A stretch of 64,000 bases of DNA from Macrocystis pyrifera (taxonomy: Eukaryota; Sar; Phaeophyceae; Laminariales; Laminariaceae). Below the pieces are notes generated by a model that did not search any database, had not been told where the DNA came from, and saw only the letters and a program-made list of their open reading frames with translations. The translations under genes were made by a program, and so were the position numbers. The stretch is taken from NCBI GenBank assembly GCA_031763025.1, contig JASSKH010000006.1:896380-960379 (forward strand). Direction: 5' to 3'. Below, one piece after another: positions 10,441 through 24,600 of this stretch. Numbering within the stretch: the stretch's first letter is position 1; each line of letters starts with the position of its first letter.

Positions 10441-12509
10441 GAACGAACCAAATGTTTTACATTTTACATTTGTTTTTCAAAATTCTCCGGTGAATTGGTG
10501 AAAACAAAGCATAACATCACCACAAGTTCACGTTCAGAGTTTGGGTCGTGCATCAATTTGTCTGTTGTTTTCAGCCCCGTCTATGGCATTCCCGCCGCGT
10601 GTCGTTCTGTAGATCTCCAGTTACCCGCCATGTGCAGGTTAGATCACGAAACACATTCGTAGCAAACGGCATTTCTCCCTACGACCCCCCTCCCTTTCGC
10701 CCTACCTACGTATGTATACTTTTATTATTATGGTTGTTATAGGACTAAGGCCACGCATGAAATGGGTACACCTCTCCCCATCTCCATGCGCAACTTCGTA
10801 AAATCAATCCGAGAAGAGTTCATTGTTTTTTCTCCCTGGTCTGATTTGCGTCTACTGTATTATAACAAGACGTACGTACTCGTGCACAAGGCGTCGTACA
10901 TAGCACTGATTTTTCAGAGGTTCCTCGCTTGAAGAGCTGTATACTATCACGGTTAATAATCCGGCTAAAAACCTACCTACCTTCGGCAAATAAAATACTA
11001 AAGGGCAGTGGTTGATGAAGAACCCCGTGGCCTACAGCAGTAGGTGCGCAGATACTGAAATATCGCAAAGCAAAAATGCGAAAGTCGTTGCGACGTTTGT
11101 GTGAAAAGTTGCCTTGTCAACCTGAAACCGGCGTTTAAGATAACTGGAAGTGGACCCCTATACCCTATCGCATTGCATATTAATAGAAAAAAAAACACTA
11201 TTATATATTATTATACTTAAATAAACCCTATCGCGCTGGCTACAAATAGAAGAAAACCACTACTACTGCTATCGAGGACAGCTGATAGTCCAAAGGTATA
11301 CAGCAAGCCCTTCTCTTTTGAGGAAAGTGTTGCGCCATAACTCCTGAGCTCCGCGCCGTAGAGGAGCTCCGTATCTCATCCCAAAAAACACGATCTCAAA
11401 TATGTTCGTTTCGCGCTCAACTCGACCGACGTTTCGTTACGCGCTCGTGCTGAAACAAAGGTACATTAAAAGGTAATGGAATGACAGGCACAAATGAACG
11501 TGCTCAGCCAGTCCGCACAATACTGAGCCTTCAAACTGCAAGACCCCTGCGCCGTGGAATATGGGTCAGGGGGCGCCCCCGCCGCGTCAGTCAGGTTCTG
11601 TTGGACACAATCAAGAGTAAACAGCGATACCCCCGTGGTAGCACGCGTCTCGTGTTTGGAGTAGCACGCACGAGGGCGATGAGGTATGCTACCGCAGAGG
11701 TAGCGCCTCACATTTTGAGGCTCTCCTCGCTTGATTACAGGAAACGAGTTCCTTACCTCACCCCGAAAAGGTGATATTGATGTTTGCTGCAGGTGGGACC
11801 GGATGGAAACCCCCGAAAGCGTCAAATTTCATGAAACAAAACAATGATGTAAAACACGTTTCCAAACAAAGTTGGGGCTTGGGAGTCCGGTCCTTCAAAA
11901 AAACGGTGTTTGGCCCGAAGGAGCTACCTCTATACTAGCACGGGTCTCGAAACCATTCGCTCACCGGTGTGAATGGCTTTGAAAAAACGACGGGTAGTTT
12001 CCGAGCTACAAGGAGCACCCCCAGGTAAGATAAAGATCAGCCCGGACGATCCCTCGCCGCCATCGCATCGGTCGGGTCTGCTATACACCATACAGCTTAT
12101 ATACGTGAACCTCGTCCAAATATACGAGTCTGGGCAGTCCGCACTCGAGTAGTATCGTAGTATCTCAACTCCAATCGAGGTCAAAATAGAATCTGGGCCT
12201 TTCCAGTTGCGGTCTTGTCCTCGCTTCATTCCTTCATTCGTTCGTTCCTTCCTTCGCCTCTCCCCTGGAACTTGTTTTTGGTACATATATCCGCCACCTG
12301 CAAGCCCGCCTATCTTCGACTCGACATTGCAGCTGTCGTTTCTGCTCCCACCTCTCCGGCACGTGTCTTGTAATGCGTACCACAGCTGCCTGCAATCCCT
12401 TTCGAGAGTCCCACTTCGGAAACAACATCCCCGAGAGGGGCAGATATATGTTAGGGTCACATCTGAAAAATATCGCGAGCCGGCATAACGCCCTTTTCAG
12501 CTTTTCCAA
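10441..12509. other. Downstream flank of the P450 gene, no gene seen
   Basis: This holds the presumed 3' untranslated region of the P450 gene (below 12510) and about 2 kb in which I recognise no coding or RNA gene. No polyadenylation signal can be fixed from sequence alone. Confidence 0.45.
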
Positions 12510-12627
12510 CTACTTGCGAGGTGTGATTTTAGAGAACGCCATGCCGGAGGGACCGACGGAGCCAAGGAAGAGTTCTTGGTCGATCACAGTTGGCTCGGTC
12601 ATCTCCCACGTGTACTCTTGCACCCAA
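12510..12627 (-). CDS. P450 exon 10: C-terminus
   Basis: A pyrimidine-rich acceptor ends in CCAACAG. It encodes WVQEYTWEMTEPTVIDQELF and GSVGPSGMAFSKITPRK, then TAG. The phase completes the Arg codon left by exon 9. Length and position fit the last strands of a CYP74 enzyme. Confidence 0.87.
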
Positions 12628-15600
12628 CTGTTGGTTGGGGGAGGAACGGAGAAAGAGTGAGGGCGGGTTGGAGTGGGGGGGGTGACCGGGGGTGACGGAG
12701 GGATCGTGGGGCAAAGGTGGTCGTCTACGTCAATGACTGTATTAGAGCATGCGATATGTGATACGATGCATCCCCACGCGAAAGTCATGGCACACCTGAC
12801 AATTTACCATTTTTCGTAGCAAACAGTTACATGGCCTAGACAGAACGCGTGAGACTAACATAAATAGGGGTATTAGAGTCAGCCGCACGAGCGGCCCGCG
12901 GGCGCTGAAAAACAAGCCCGTATAAGAGCAATCCGCAAAACCTAACGCCAAGGCTCTTACCGTCCGTAGAAAGCCTTGAGAAGTGAGTCGATAACGCCAA
13001 CAGCGTGGGCGACGCAACCCCACGGCATTCCGTCCTTCGCTGTGACATCTGTCGAATCGGCGTAGGCAAAGGCGAACACCTGCACATGTCCACACGTTCA
13101 ATATGTTTACAAGTTTGCGAAACGTCGGCGGTAATCCCGGTGGTAGTGGAGGGGGGGGCGCGGGGAGGGTGTACTCATTATCATGCATGGCCGTGGTCGT
13201 ATGGCCATAGACGCTCGCATCCCTACAATGCCGGGATGGAGCATGTCGGGTTTTCACCGACCAGGCAGACAATGCTTGCGCCAAGCGCGAAGCGCCGTGA
13301 GGTGTTGGGCCAGTCGCATGAAGGGTTAGCTGCATCCTACTATGAGCCGCTTTCGAGGCGGATTTTCTTGCATATGGATGGCAGTATCAATGAATTTATT
13401 TCATTTCTGGTGTGGACACTCCCAGAGACAGCAATGAGTTTACTATGTGATTGCCTCGTGGGTGTCTCACCATATACACACTACGTGATACAATAATCCC
13501 CCCCGTGCGGAGTATGGGCTCTCGCCGCAGCAAAAAAATCTAGCTTGACGGCCAGCCGTGGTAACCGCCGAAAAAAAACATAGAAAATGGTACCCTGATT
13601 GCCTAGCTCACGCAGTGAGAGGCGTGTTTTACAGCGTCGTCGCAAACCGACGCCAAGCCAACCTATGTATATACCAGGTATGTAATATACCAAGTATGTA
13701 ATATAGGGGGGGGGGTGGGGGGGGTCAAGGCAAGCTAGGCAGGGCAAGGAGGAAAAGGAAGAAGGCATGGCGGGACACGAAACGATGGTGAAAGGAAAGA
13801 AGGGGTGAGTAGATCGGTGAATGGGAGGGTAAGTTTGACGCTTCGATGAATATCGTGAGTTTGGGGTTCGTCTTCCTCTGGTATACTCGTCATATTCACC
13901 ATCGCGTGTAATATCCAAACGCAGAGAGAGTACCCAACCTCACATTGGGCAACCCTATCGTTGGTAATGGTGTTTCCACTGGACAATCGACTTATACTAA
14001 ACGAAGTACACGTGAGCGATGAAATCGCGAGGTGGAGGCTGAAAATTACAGTGTGTTAGTAAGACGCTGTGTACGATGGTGCAGTTACGCGTGTGGCTGT
14101 CTGGAGATAATTCCATTCGCACGAGGTGACGACGAGGCTCGGTTAGCGTTCAAAGTTTTGACGACGCCGGCAGTAAGCACCTTAGTGTCGAAGCCATCTA
14201 CAGAACAGCAGGACTACAACATACGCTCAGCACTCACATCCTTTTTTAGGCCTTGGTTTCCCACGAAACGCCTAGGGTTGAACTCCCTTGCGTCTGGGCC
14301 GAACTTGAGCTCGTCGATCTGGCCAAGGGCCTGGTCGCAGAAGAGTATGTCTCCCGCCTTTATCTGCGCGCGCGTGTCAGGCGGGGAAACGCAGAGTGAT
14401 CACCCCCAACCCCACGAATCCGGAGAACGCAACACAACGGGGGAGCAAAGGACGGACCCGTTGAACTAGGGACTGATGGCTGGGTCAACCGAACGACCGA
14501 AGCTACCAATACACTACATATAGCTAACAAACAATAGAAAAAATATCGAACCCCGACCAACACGAGAACGCCGAAGGCAAAGTGTCTGTTCGAGTTTGGT
14601 GGTCGGGCACGTCCCTGATGAGAAGTAAACAAGCAATTAATCGAACTACGTTTGCAAAAACAAAGTAGAGTCACTCTTCGACCACGTGCCCCCCCCACCC
14701 AAATGCTACTCCGATGTTCCCATCACCCTCCGGTGACGTTTCATCTGTGGCAGCCCCATCCCCTCCCTTCCACCTCGTACCAATTGTTTTAACCCGGATT
14801 GAACCGCGGCCAGCGCGCACCTGATACCGGTCACCGTTGCTGGTGGGGACGATAACGTCCATTTTCGCCAACTACGTGCGAGAAGGGCATGGCAGGCGGC
14901 GGCGAGTCAAAAACCGAACGTTAGTACCACGGCGGGACAACGGCGGGGGGACAACGGCGGGGGTCAGGAAACAATCTTCAGACGTGAACAGCAGCGGTTA
15001 TATTTTTCACGTGGAAACAGATTCCATTGTCGACCTTATAGGGCTGCAGTCCCGTGTTCGGGCCAAACTAATACCGAGTTGGAATTTAGATGGTTTGTGC
15101 CCAATGCAAGACTGAGGTCCTAACCGGGTTGGGCACGAGTTCGACGCAGAACAGTTTGTGTGATGGGGGTTATTGAAGGGGATCCAGGAAGAAAATGATT
15201 TCTAGATATTTTTCAATAGTTCGTTCCGAAAGGGGATATCTGCTTGTGATGCATACAGCAGGTACTCGAAGAGGCCGTATTGATAAACGGCGTGCCGGCC
15301 TCAGGCATGGAGAAGGCCGCGTGCATTTGAGTAGGAAGGAGAAGAGGGGGAGGAAAAATAAATGCTCACCTTGCAGGTGAAAGGCGGTGCGGGGAACATG
15401 CGGAGGATCTCCCAGTGAAGGCTGTCTAGCAGGGGAAACCTGCTCACGTCACTCACAGCGGCCATAGTCAGGTCCTGCATTGACCCAAGGGTGGTGATTG
15501 GGAGCGTTATCGTCGTTGATGCCGCGTTGACGGTGGTGGCGATAGGCCGAAGCGGTTGCGATTGGTAATGGTGGTAGTGTACGGTGGTGGGTGTGGCGGG

Positions 15601-18600
15601 TGCGGTGGCGGCAGCGAACAGGTCTGTGAGACAGCGCAGAGCACAGAGCTGAAATGGGAGATATTGTCAGGCCGTGATTGTGGTAGATGGGCTTGGCGTC
15701 CAGTGCAAGTTTGGAGATCATGCACATCATACAAGTACTTGTGATATTCTTACACAACTTACGTACACACCTTACTTGAAACAAAAACACCTAGGGGTCA
15801 CCAAAACGAACCCCATACATTGCATGCCGTTAGGTATCGCTCGAACACTCATAACACACGTACTAGATACAGACGTAATATTTACCTACTACACCAAGCA
15901 CATGCCATAACCGATGCACGATTACATGTACCATATATTTTACAAAGGCGCCAAATCAACTAAACAATTATCAAGGATGGCGATTCATACATCTTCCTTG
16001 ATAGATACTTGGCGACTGATCGTCACGTCCACTTGATTTAGTTCTGATTCATTCCTGTTGATGAGGCTTAGACTAGTCGTACACGTCGTTCTACTGCTTG
16101 CCTGCCCATCGAGCTCATCCTGCAGGTCCTTCAAGAAGTCGGGGTTGTCATTCAAGGCGGCGATGGCACACTCCATGCTTTTCGCTATCGGAGAGGAAGA
16201 CTGAAAGCCGGTGCTGAACATGAAAGCCCGGTCGAGGTCGGGGATGGGCACCTGGGGGCACCGACGCAGTATTGCGGGGGATCATGGTAAATGGGACCAA
16301 ATTTTGCTAGCAAAAAAGGGAAATATAGAGGTTTTTAATGTGTACCGCAGGTGCTATTTACTATGATCCTCCGTAATAGTAGAACGAGGCGTGTAGGATA
16401 TTTAGCAGGGGGGGGGGGGGGGGGGATCTGCTGAACGCACGTTTATGTTTAGGTTTGCAACGTACGGTAGAGATATGCATCGCCGGTTTTATCCTGAGGC
16501 ATCCATGCTTGCATTATGAATAATGTCGCCACGAAACCGATTCCGCGAAGAAAAAATCAAGCAGTCGTTTGACCTCGCATCGGCCTGTCGGAGGTGTTGA
16601 GACGAAAAATATTGGGAAAAAAAAACACGAGAGTACGGACACTGGGTACAGAATTTCCTCGTTGCGCTTACTACCCTTCTAGGACCGCAGCGGGATAAAC
16701 TACTCAGAATTCGAGTGCTTTGTCTCCGACCGGAAACGCAGACAAAAAATGTGAACGAGCCCCCGTCAAGCAGAAACAACTTTATCATGAAAAATTCTAG
16801 CACTGCTGTCGTAGCACGCGTCCTGGAGTAAGACGTTACGTATACCTCTTATCCGCACGAAAAAAAAAAAAAAAAAACGAAATAATTTGTTTGTAAGGTG
16901 TTCGCGTACAGACACGGCAAATGTTGTCGTTTTCCATATTTTTGTTGCAAGTTTGTCTCCCTGCCCCCAATAGGCCGCATGCTGCGCACCACAACCGTGC
17001 ACAAAATACCTTGCTCTGTTCCAGCACCTCCATGAACCTCGGCCACGCCTTTGAGGATTTAATGGAGTCGAGAAGGACTTGGACGGACTCCTTCTGTTCG
17101 TCGGTAGCCCCCCCTTGCTTGAGCTTCAGGAGGGCCTGGAGCACGAAGTTGGCGACGGGAGTGTCGACCTCTGGCCCTAGCAGTCTGGCCCGTCCGTATC
17201 ACCAAGCACGTTTGCAAGTCAAGCGTCAAGGGGGTAGGGAGGGAAAGGGGGTTGAACGAAAAAAAAAGAGAGGAGGTAGAGGAGGGCAGGGCAGGGCCAG
17301 GGCGAAATGTGGGACTGGGCGGTGACTGGAGCACAGGCCATCAAAGGAGGAAGAGGCAAGAGAGTATGTGAGAGGAGGGAGAGTGATAAAAGGCAGGAGA
17401 GACGAACGGAGGTGATAGAAAACCGAGGAGGGAAGAGAGGGGATTTGTGCGTGTGGAAGGCAGTACGGGGAGAAGGAGAGGACGGGAACAGGGAGGAGAG
17501 AGGTAAGACGATGGGAGGGGAGGCAGGAGAGGGGGAAGGGGAGGAACGGAACGGAGATGAGAGGTGAGGGTGAGGACTGGGCGTCACGAGGGAGGGGGGG
17601 GGGGAGACGAGGAGAGGGGTTCCCGACGGAGTCTGTTCGTCATTCGTGATTGAGTTCGTAGGCGACGACCTAGACGTCGGGACACGGGGTGGGCAGACGG
17701 AGGAATATATTTGCAGTCTACAACGCGAACAATCTCACGAACTATGCGGGGAGACGAACATACACAAAAGAAACTAGTACTACATTCAACAACAGCGGAG
17801 GTACGTAGGTGTCGTGTCTAACCGCAGCTTAAATGAGAGCAGAAAATACGTCTTGCTGGACGCAGGAGGGTCTGACGGCACAGTCTGGCTTATGAGCCAA
17901 ATCCTCTGGGAAACGGGAACACGCGGAGGGTGTAACAAATTATACCAGGGTAGCCCTAACGCTGATAGTAGAAGAATGGGAGCAGCTCGGTTCCAGAGAG
18001 TAGTCACAGGACAAGCCGCCAGGCACCCACGTTTTAATCGTAGTGAACTTGACAGCATCAGAGGTGTTCGCTCGGCCGCTAACCGTCAACATCCAGCCTC
18101 AAGCACCGCCTCGGGTCCCTATGCTTGAGAACTGACTTGCACTCGCATTTTCACCGGCTGCATGTACTCTCGATATTGACCCTCCTTCATTTTCCTTTGT
18201 CTCTTTCGTTTTTTTTATTCCACCTGTGTATTTTCGTTCTCTATACTTGTCGATAGTTTTGAGTTCTTTGTCTGTTCCTCGTTTTTACCCCGCCCTCCTA
18301 GCGGTACTAAACTCCCGGTCTAGTCATAGGTTTTTCTTTGATGACTTGGTCGGTGGTTCAGCTTGTCTAACCGCACGAAAAGGCTGTATACATTGAAACA
18401 ATGTAACGCGCGATAAAACGCACCATAAACGAACGAAGGACCCGCGAGACAAATATATCTAGGCACAGCAACACCAGCCTCCGCCAGCCCACCCCCACAG
18501 CCCACAGTCATACGGACAAATCATGAAAATGACGACATACTCACAGGCTAAGATCCGCAGGGTTGACGGTCACGAAGTCTTTGAAGGGAGGGAGGGGCTG

Positions 18601-21600
18601 GCCGCCCTCCTCTCCGGTCCCTAGGGCCCACTCAAGAATTATAGCGTGCGATTGCCGCAAGAAGGTATCGTACACCGTGGGGTACTCTCCCAGGCCTGGT
18701 GTATTGAAGTGGAACGCGAAATGGAACATAGGAGAGATAAGGGGGTGGGGCGGTCAGCAAGGGGAGGCAGGGAGGCGTAGAGGCGGGGTGACAGGTAGAG
18801 GTAGAGAGAGGCAGGTGGAAGTAGAGGTAGAAATAGAGGTAACGGTAGAGGTAGAGAGATATAGGGGGATAGAGAGAGAGAGAGAGCCAGAGAGAGAGGG
18901 AGAGAGAGAGAGAGAGAGTTACAGCACAGCAGTACAGTAGTATACCAACCAAATTCCATAATCACGCGCCAAACGTCAGACATATCGCAGTAAAAATTCA
19001 TCTACAGAAGTACATCCTAACCGTTCATTCTACATAGGTGGTGTGCAGGACCTATAACGTGCACATCCAACGCAGTAGGCCACGTCTCATGTTGAGAGCG
19101 CACAAAGGAAACGGCTCCCAGGCGGCAGCAACTAGGAAACACCTAATGCTGTAACTCCTACAGGGTAAGACGTTTTAGGTGGTGCCAGAGATCGGTGATG
19201 AGTTGAGGATGCGTTATACATTAAAGTATTATAAGCCATTCTCCGCGCCAAAAATTGAAAAAAAAAAAAACACAGCCGTGAGATCGAGGATTTCGCCGAA
19301 AACAACCTTTGCAAGCTGGGTGTGAGTTTTCGATCGCGCGTACTACGAATGTATGTTCTCGTATGTTGAGGAAGACTCAGCTGCAAACCACGCCAGTCGC
19401 TCGCTGCGTGAGCAAGGCGACCAGCGTAACGGCTTTCGCAGTTTATTTTTGCTGTTGCAAATGGCAGCGGCGTGCCGGCTTGGGGTCGGCCTTGATGATA
19501 CTGTGGGGTGGAGGAGGGAGGGACGTAACTCTGCCCGGGGGCCACGATCTTGGTGTAAACCAGTATCTGTAGAGGCACCCACTACTATGGGCTTTTACAA
19601 AACCTGGTATCATTTATTCAGCACACCTATTCATGGTGCTCGACCTGGCCACAAAGAAAAAGAGTAATCCGACGTTGTCATCCATGCGCGACAATAACCG
19701 CCCAAGGTTCTTTGAAAGATGAAGCTCAATCGTTGGCGCGGCTCGTTGAACAACTCACGGCGTTTCATGCTTGGCGAAGCTAATGTCTGCCCAATCGGGG
19801 ACATCCAGGTGGTTCTCTGTATCGCATCATTGTCGGGGTACGAGGGCCTTTTCGGTAAAACGATGGCGGCCATGTATGACATCACGTACCCCCCCCCCCC
19901 GTGCCCCCCTCTCCTACTTCCTCCGTGCCGATCTCACTGTTATAGAGACACCTGGCAGGAGATCACCGACCGATGTAAGCAATACTTGGTAGCGACAGGC
20001 TGACGTAGGTGCAGCGACGGTCAATGCGATCGTCACCTAGGTACGTGCAGGCGCATTCAAGCAGGTTGTTCAGTTCTAGATGTTGGAGGCTTCTGGGAGG
20101 GTTAGACCTCTGGACGTTGCGAGGGATGACGCGGGTGCCCTCCACCTACTCGCTCCTTTCGCGCCTCACATGTGAGCAAGAAACTAAGCGGTGAACAAGT
20201 AACAAGGTTCAATATTTGTAGAGGACCATACATGGAAAGTAGGACCTACGGAAAACACCAAAAAAACTATAAATATTTTCCGACTTACGCTAACAGTTTG
20301 TGGTCCTATTTACTATGGTCTCCCGAAATAATAAGATCACCTTCAACATGTATCGTCCGCCATTACTTTTGCTGCCGCCAAATCACCGAGGTATCTACAG
20401 TGGCTCAAGTATATAGACCCCACGCCGACCTTCACGACAAACACGTGATGGAGTGTTTCAGCCAATATATTCACGACTGGACACACCTTGCGCCTTGAGA
20501 TCCTTGTAGAAGTTGTCGGAGGCGTGCGAGAGCGCCTTCTGCGCGCCCCCGGCCCTTTCACGCAAAACTTCGATCATGAAGGCGCGAAGTTCGGGGTGAG
20601 ACTCTTTGATGTTTGTAACCAGGGCGGGGAGCGATTCGCCAATGTAATCCTTGGAGCACTTCAGAGGTCCGAAGTACGCTCCATCCTGAAAAAAATAAAT
20701 AAATAAACAGTTCCAACGGTTTCGAGTGAGGTGAAGTGAGAAGTTAGAAGTCGTTCTGACAATGGGTTGAGGGGGGGTGTTTAGCAGCCTTGTATGGTGC
20801 TTGACTTTGTGCCGGGGCCTTATTTGAAACAGGGGACACACGAAGAACCGCAACACCCGCATGGCGCAGGGGGTTGTTTTCTCAGCATACCATTCATCGG
20901 AAAGCATTTTCGAGTTCAGGACGACACCCAGCGGGAGCCGGTGACCCAGGGTTCTCACGGTAAGATTTGAGTTGGAGCGGGGAACTGTGGGATTTCTCGG
21001 GACGGGATTTAAACACCACGAGATTCAGCAAGATGTTTTGTACGGGGTCTAGCCGCGACTAGATTTAACGGGATGGTCTGAGCGGGATCCGTTCGCGGTA
21101 CGAGTAGTGCATCCCTGCTCGTCTCATGGTTGCGATCGTAATATTTGGTCGACTTAAACAACGTTGATGAAAGGGAGAAAGTAACAAACACTTCTTCCAA
21201 CTACTACCCTCCGTATAAATTGTTGAGTGTGCCAGGAGTAGAATTCACGGATGAATCGGTCGAGACCCTCCTCGTCTTGATTTTGCTCTTATCTGCTGGT
21301 CAGTCGCGGGAGATGTAGTATTTTCCCGGAGGCTCAAAACTGGACCAAACTACGTTGTTCTGTACGCAACGTCATACGGGTAGATGTAAATAACTGTCAA
21401 ACATATGTTAATAATATCCTACGTGCGCTGGTGAAAAAGCAGTCTGTCTGTCCCTCTATTCGTGAGTTGAGTAGCATCACGGAGATTTGATATGAATATG
21501 AGAGGTAGTGGGTTGAGTCCATAATTGCTGATCTCGTCCTGGCGCATTTCTCAAAGTTGCGGTCAGGCACATTTCGTTTTGCTTCATCATCACTTTCACT

Positions 21601-24600
21601 TCCAGCCTTACTTGCAGGAGGCTTTACCCTCAGCGACGTTCTGGACAAGTCGTGGTCACAGGTGTCGCCCCTTCTTCCCCTAGGTACATGCCTTTATTTT
21701 TTGTCGCGCATAGGGTTCAGCATTCCCACCGCTCGTCGATTTTCATCGAATGTAGCTAGCTCACGCTCTCACGCTTTCCGCTAATCAATTTTATTTTCAA
21801 GAAAGAGTCCCTACGAGCATGCACCCGGTGAGATTCGAACGCACGAAATTTTTCTTCACAGGCACGCGGGTCATCTACCAAGCCACCGGCAACGCCGGTT
21901 TGGGTACAATATATGGTGTGGCCTGATCAACGTTTGAGTACATATCATCGTTGAGACGCTTGGGAATTGTATTGCACTGACGGGTGCCCCGATTCGTATG
22001 TAAGCGCTGCGTACGGAAACAGCATGGGGCCACCCACGGTGAGACAGGGTTCGCTGCGGAGACAGAGCAACAAGCACTAGAAAGGGGAAACTGTGTGAAA
22101 CGTCGTTTCGACACGACCAACAAAAAACACCCAAAATCTCGAAACCAATGCAGATCCATGAACGCATGAAACAAATGTTAGGCGAAAAAAATCCCCAAGT
22201 CTGCGAAGGCGTGAGTTTTTTGTCTGGTGCGCATGGTGAAGATAAAGTACACCAACTGGCCGCGTCAGGACTAGAGCTTCAACGGTCGTTGATCCGAGCC
22301 AAACCCCGGACCTCCGAAGGATCGAGAGTTCAGCCATGAAAACCGCAGTCCATTCTCAGCGCGTTTGGGGTTCCGGGTGGTGGTTTCTGCGTTGCGCTCC
22401 CGGTGCAAACTCGGGAGGGACGGAAATACTGCTCTGCTGTAGATACGTATCACCAATATATCCCAGTTGTATATGGACGTGATTGACGTTGTTGTTTCAT
22501 CGTTCCCGGCGTTTTGAGGTCGCTGTTGAGCGCAAAACGTGGTCGTGCCCCCCGCACGGCCGTCGGAGGAAGCATCCGGCTCTCAGTGTTACGTATCACC
22601 TTTCAAGTAAAACGCCAGTTCGTTTTTGTTTATTTTTTTCGCTTCGCTCTGTTTTTCATATGTGGTCTGGACAAGGTTCATATGCGGTCCCTCCGGATAA
22701 GGTTGGAACTTGTCAAATGATTCGATTATTTATTCCTTGTTTGAGGTTTGAGGTGTACGATCCGTTCCAGGCATCACGTGTATCGGACTGCTGCTGTCAT
22801 AATATTTGATTCGAGTCGTATGCGACATCCTTCCGCTCCAGTTTAGATCGAACCTGTCCCATGACCACGGACTCAGCTTGTTTTGGATACGGGTATGTAT
22901 GCTGTAATGTAAGAACTATAACAACGACAAGTTGATGGAAGGCGTATCACACAAAGCTTAATACTTAACAGTTTATTTTAGTAGAGGTTTGACGACGTCA
23001 CAGCAGCTCAGAGGTGTTGTAGAAAAAAGTTTTTTATTGTATGTGGTATGTACGATACTGCTGCAACATAAAATATGAGTTTTTATTTTGCGGACCAAAC
23101 CATAGACCAACTCGTAGCACACAAAAAGACCACCAACCGACCAGAAACACATCAACCATAACTTGTGGAACTGGTGTACGTTTTTGTGGTCGTTCTGGTA
23201 ATGTTTTGATCGATCAACGATGAAGCTCATGCTGCACATTGTCGGATGGCAAGCCTAGTTAATAATAAGTATAGAATAATTAGAAATGTATTGCGTTGGG
23301 ATCTTTCATGCATGACTTCCTCCGTGCATTCTTCTGTCCCGAGGTCTGCGACCGATACATCTTACCCTGTCCGTGATATGAGCAAATAAAAATAACAGCT
23401 CAACAACATGAAGCGCATCTACACCTCAGACAAGATAAAAAAGTGAGGTCCGCGCACGTACGTATCAGATATAGATGCGATACGCTGTAGAAGTCGCCAC
23501 AGAAACACAGAAGACGACTACATAATACCCACAGAAAAAGGCAGGACGAAAAAAGCAACTCGACATCAATAAATAGAAATCGAAAAGAAGAAGAGGTCCC
23601 CTAACAATCTGGGAGAAGGGATATTTAGGTTGGTAGGCTATTCAGGTATTTTGGTCCCTGTTGGGATCAAGGTACGGGCGAAGACCCAACCCAACCCCTG
23701 ACCCTAACCCTAACCCTAACCTAACCCTGACCCCAGACCGCAGCCAAAACGGGCCAAAACTGGCCATAAACGCCGCGTTTGCATCGAACCAGGAAATTTC
23801 TGAATTGCAGACGACGATTCCGAAGTGCAGACCGCGCTACCCAATTTTTAAGTCAAAAACACCCCTAAAGATCCCTTCTCCTAGATTGCTAAACCTACTC
23901 ATCAAGATCTAAAACAAACAAGGGAAGAGAAATGAAGAAAACAAAAGCCATACACTCCCTCAGAAGCCCAGCTCGTGCCTTCGAGTAGAGTCAAGAGACG
24001 GAGTTGTTTCTTCGAAAACTACATGCAGGAGGCGGGAACGCTACATAATGTCTTCAAGGATGCGTCGGCAGGTATCCGCGCCCGCGCGAAGGCGTTCCGC
24101 ACAACATCTATACGACTTGAAGTTATAATGCGGGATTCGTCAACAAGATCCGTATCTCATAGTTTCAGAAAAATACCTGATGCAAATATACAAGAATCCT
24201 GGATTTTACTGCCCGGTTTTGCACTAATTGTGCCCAATAGCTTACTATTTACGGGGGACCGCAGTGAATAGGACCTACGGTTCAGACAAAGACCCATGCA
24301 TTTACCTATTTTTACTAACAATATTTGGTCCTATTTCCTATGCCCCGTATTACCTATCGTGAGAACGTAGTTTTTCCTCCCGCAACATTTTCGACGGCCC
24401 GAAAAACGACGTGTCATCCGCCGGAAGAACAGCCAATCTATTAGTAAAGTCTATTTCTTCATCGGTGATGTAGCCACAGTACTACGCTTCCGCGCGTGCT
24501 ACTCGCTTGCGACTTCGTACAAACGAAAACGCCTCCTGGGCCGTTTCTCGCTTCGTACAACTGCCCTCTGGGGCACCCGACGCCCTCACAGACCCCGTCA

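Noticed and set aside
21820-21900. Possible tRNA gene on the minus strand (GTTCGAATC near 21835)
   Set aside because: A plausible T-loop and a weak A box are present, but no acceptor stem pairs with the 3' side; at most a tRNA-derived repeat fragment.
23695-23731. Chromosome end
   Set aside because: The telomere-like tract is short, inside a dispersed repeat, and flanked on both sides by exons of the same gene.
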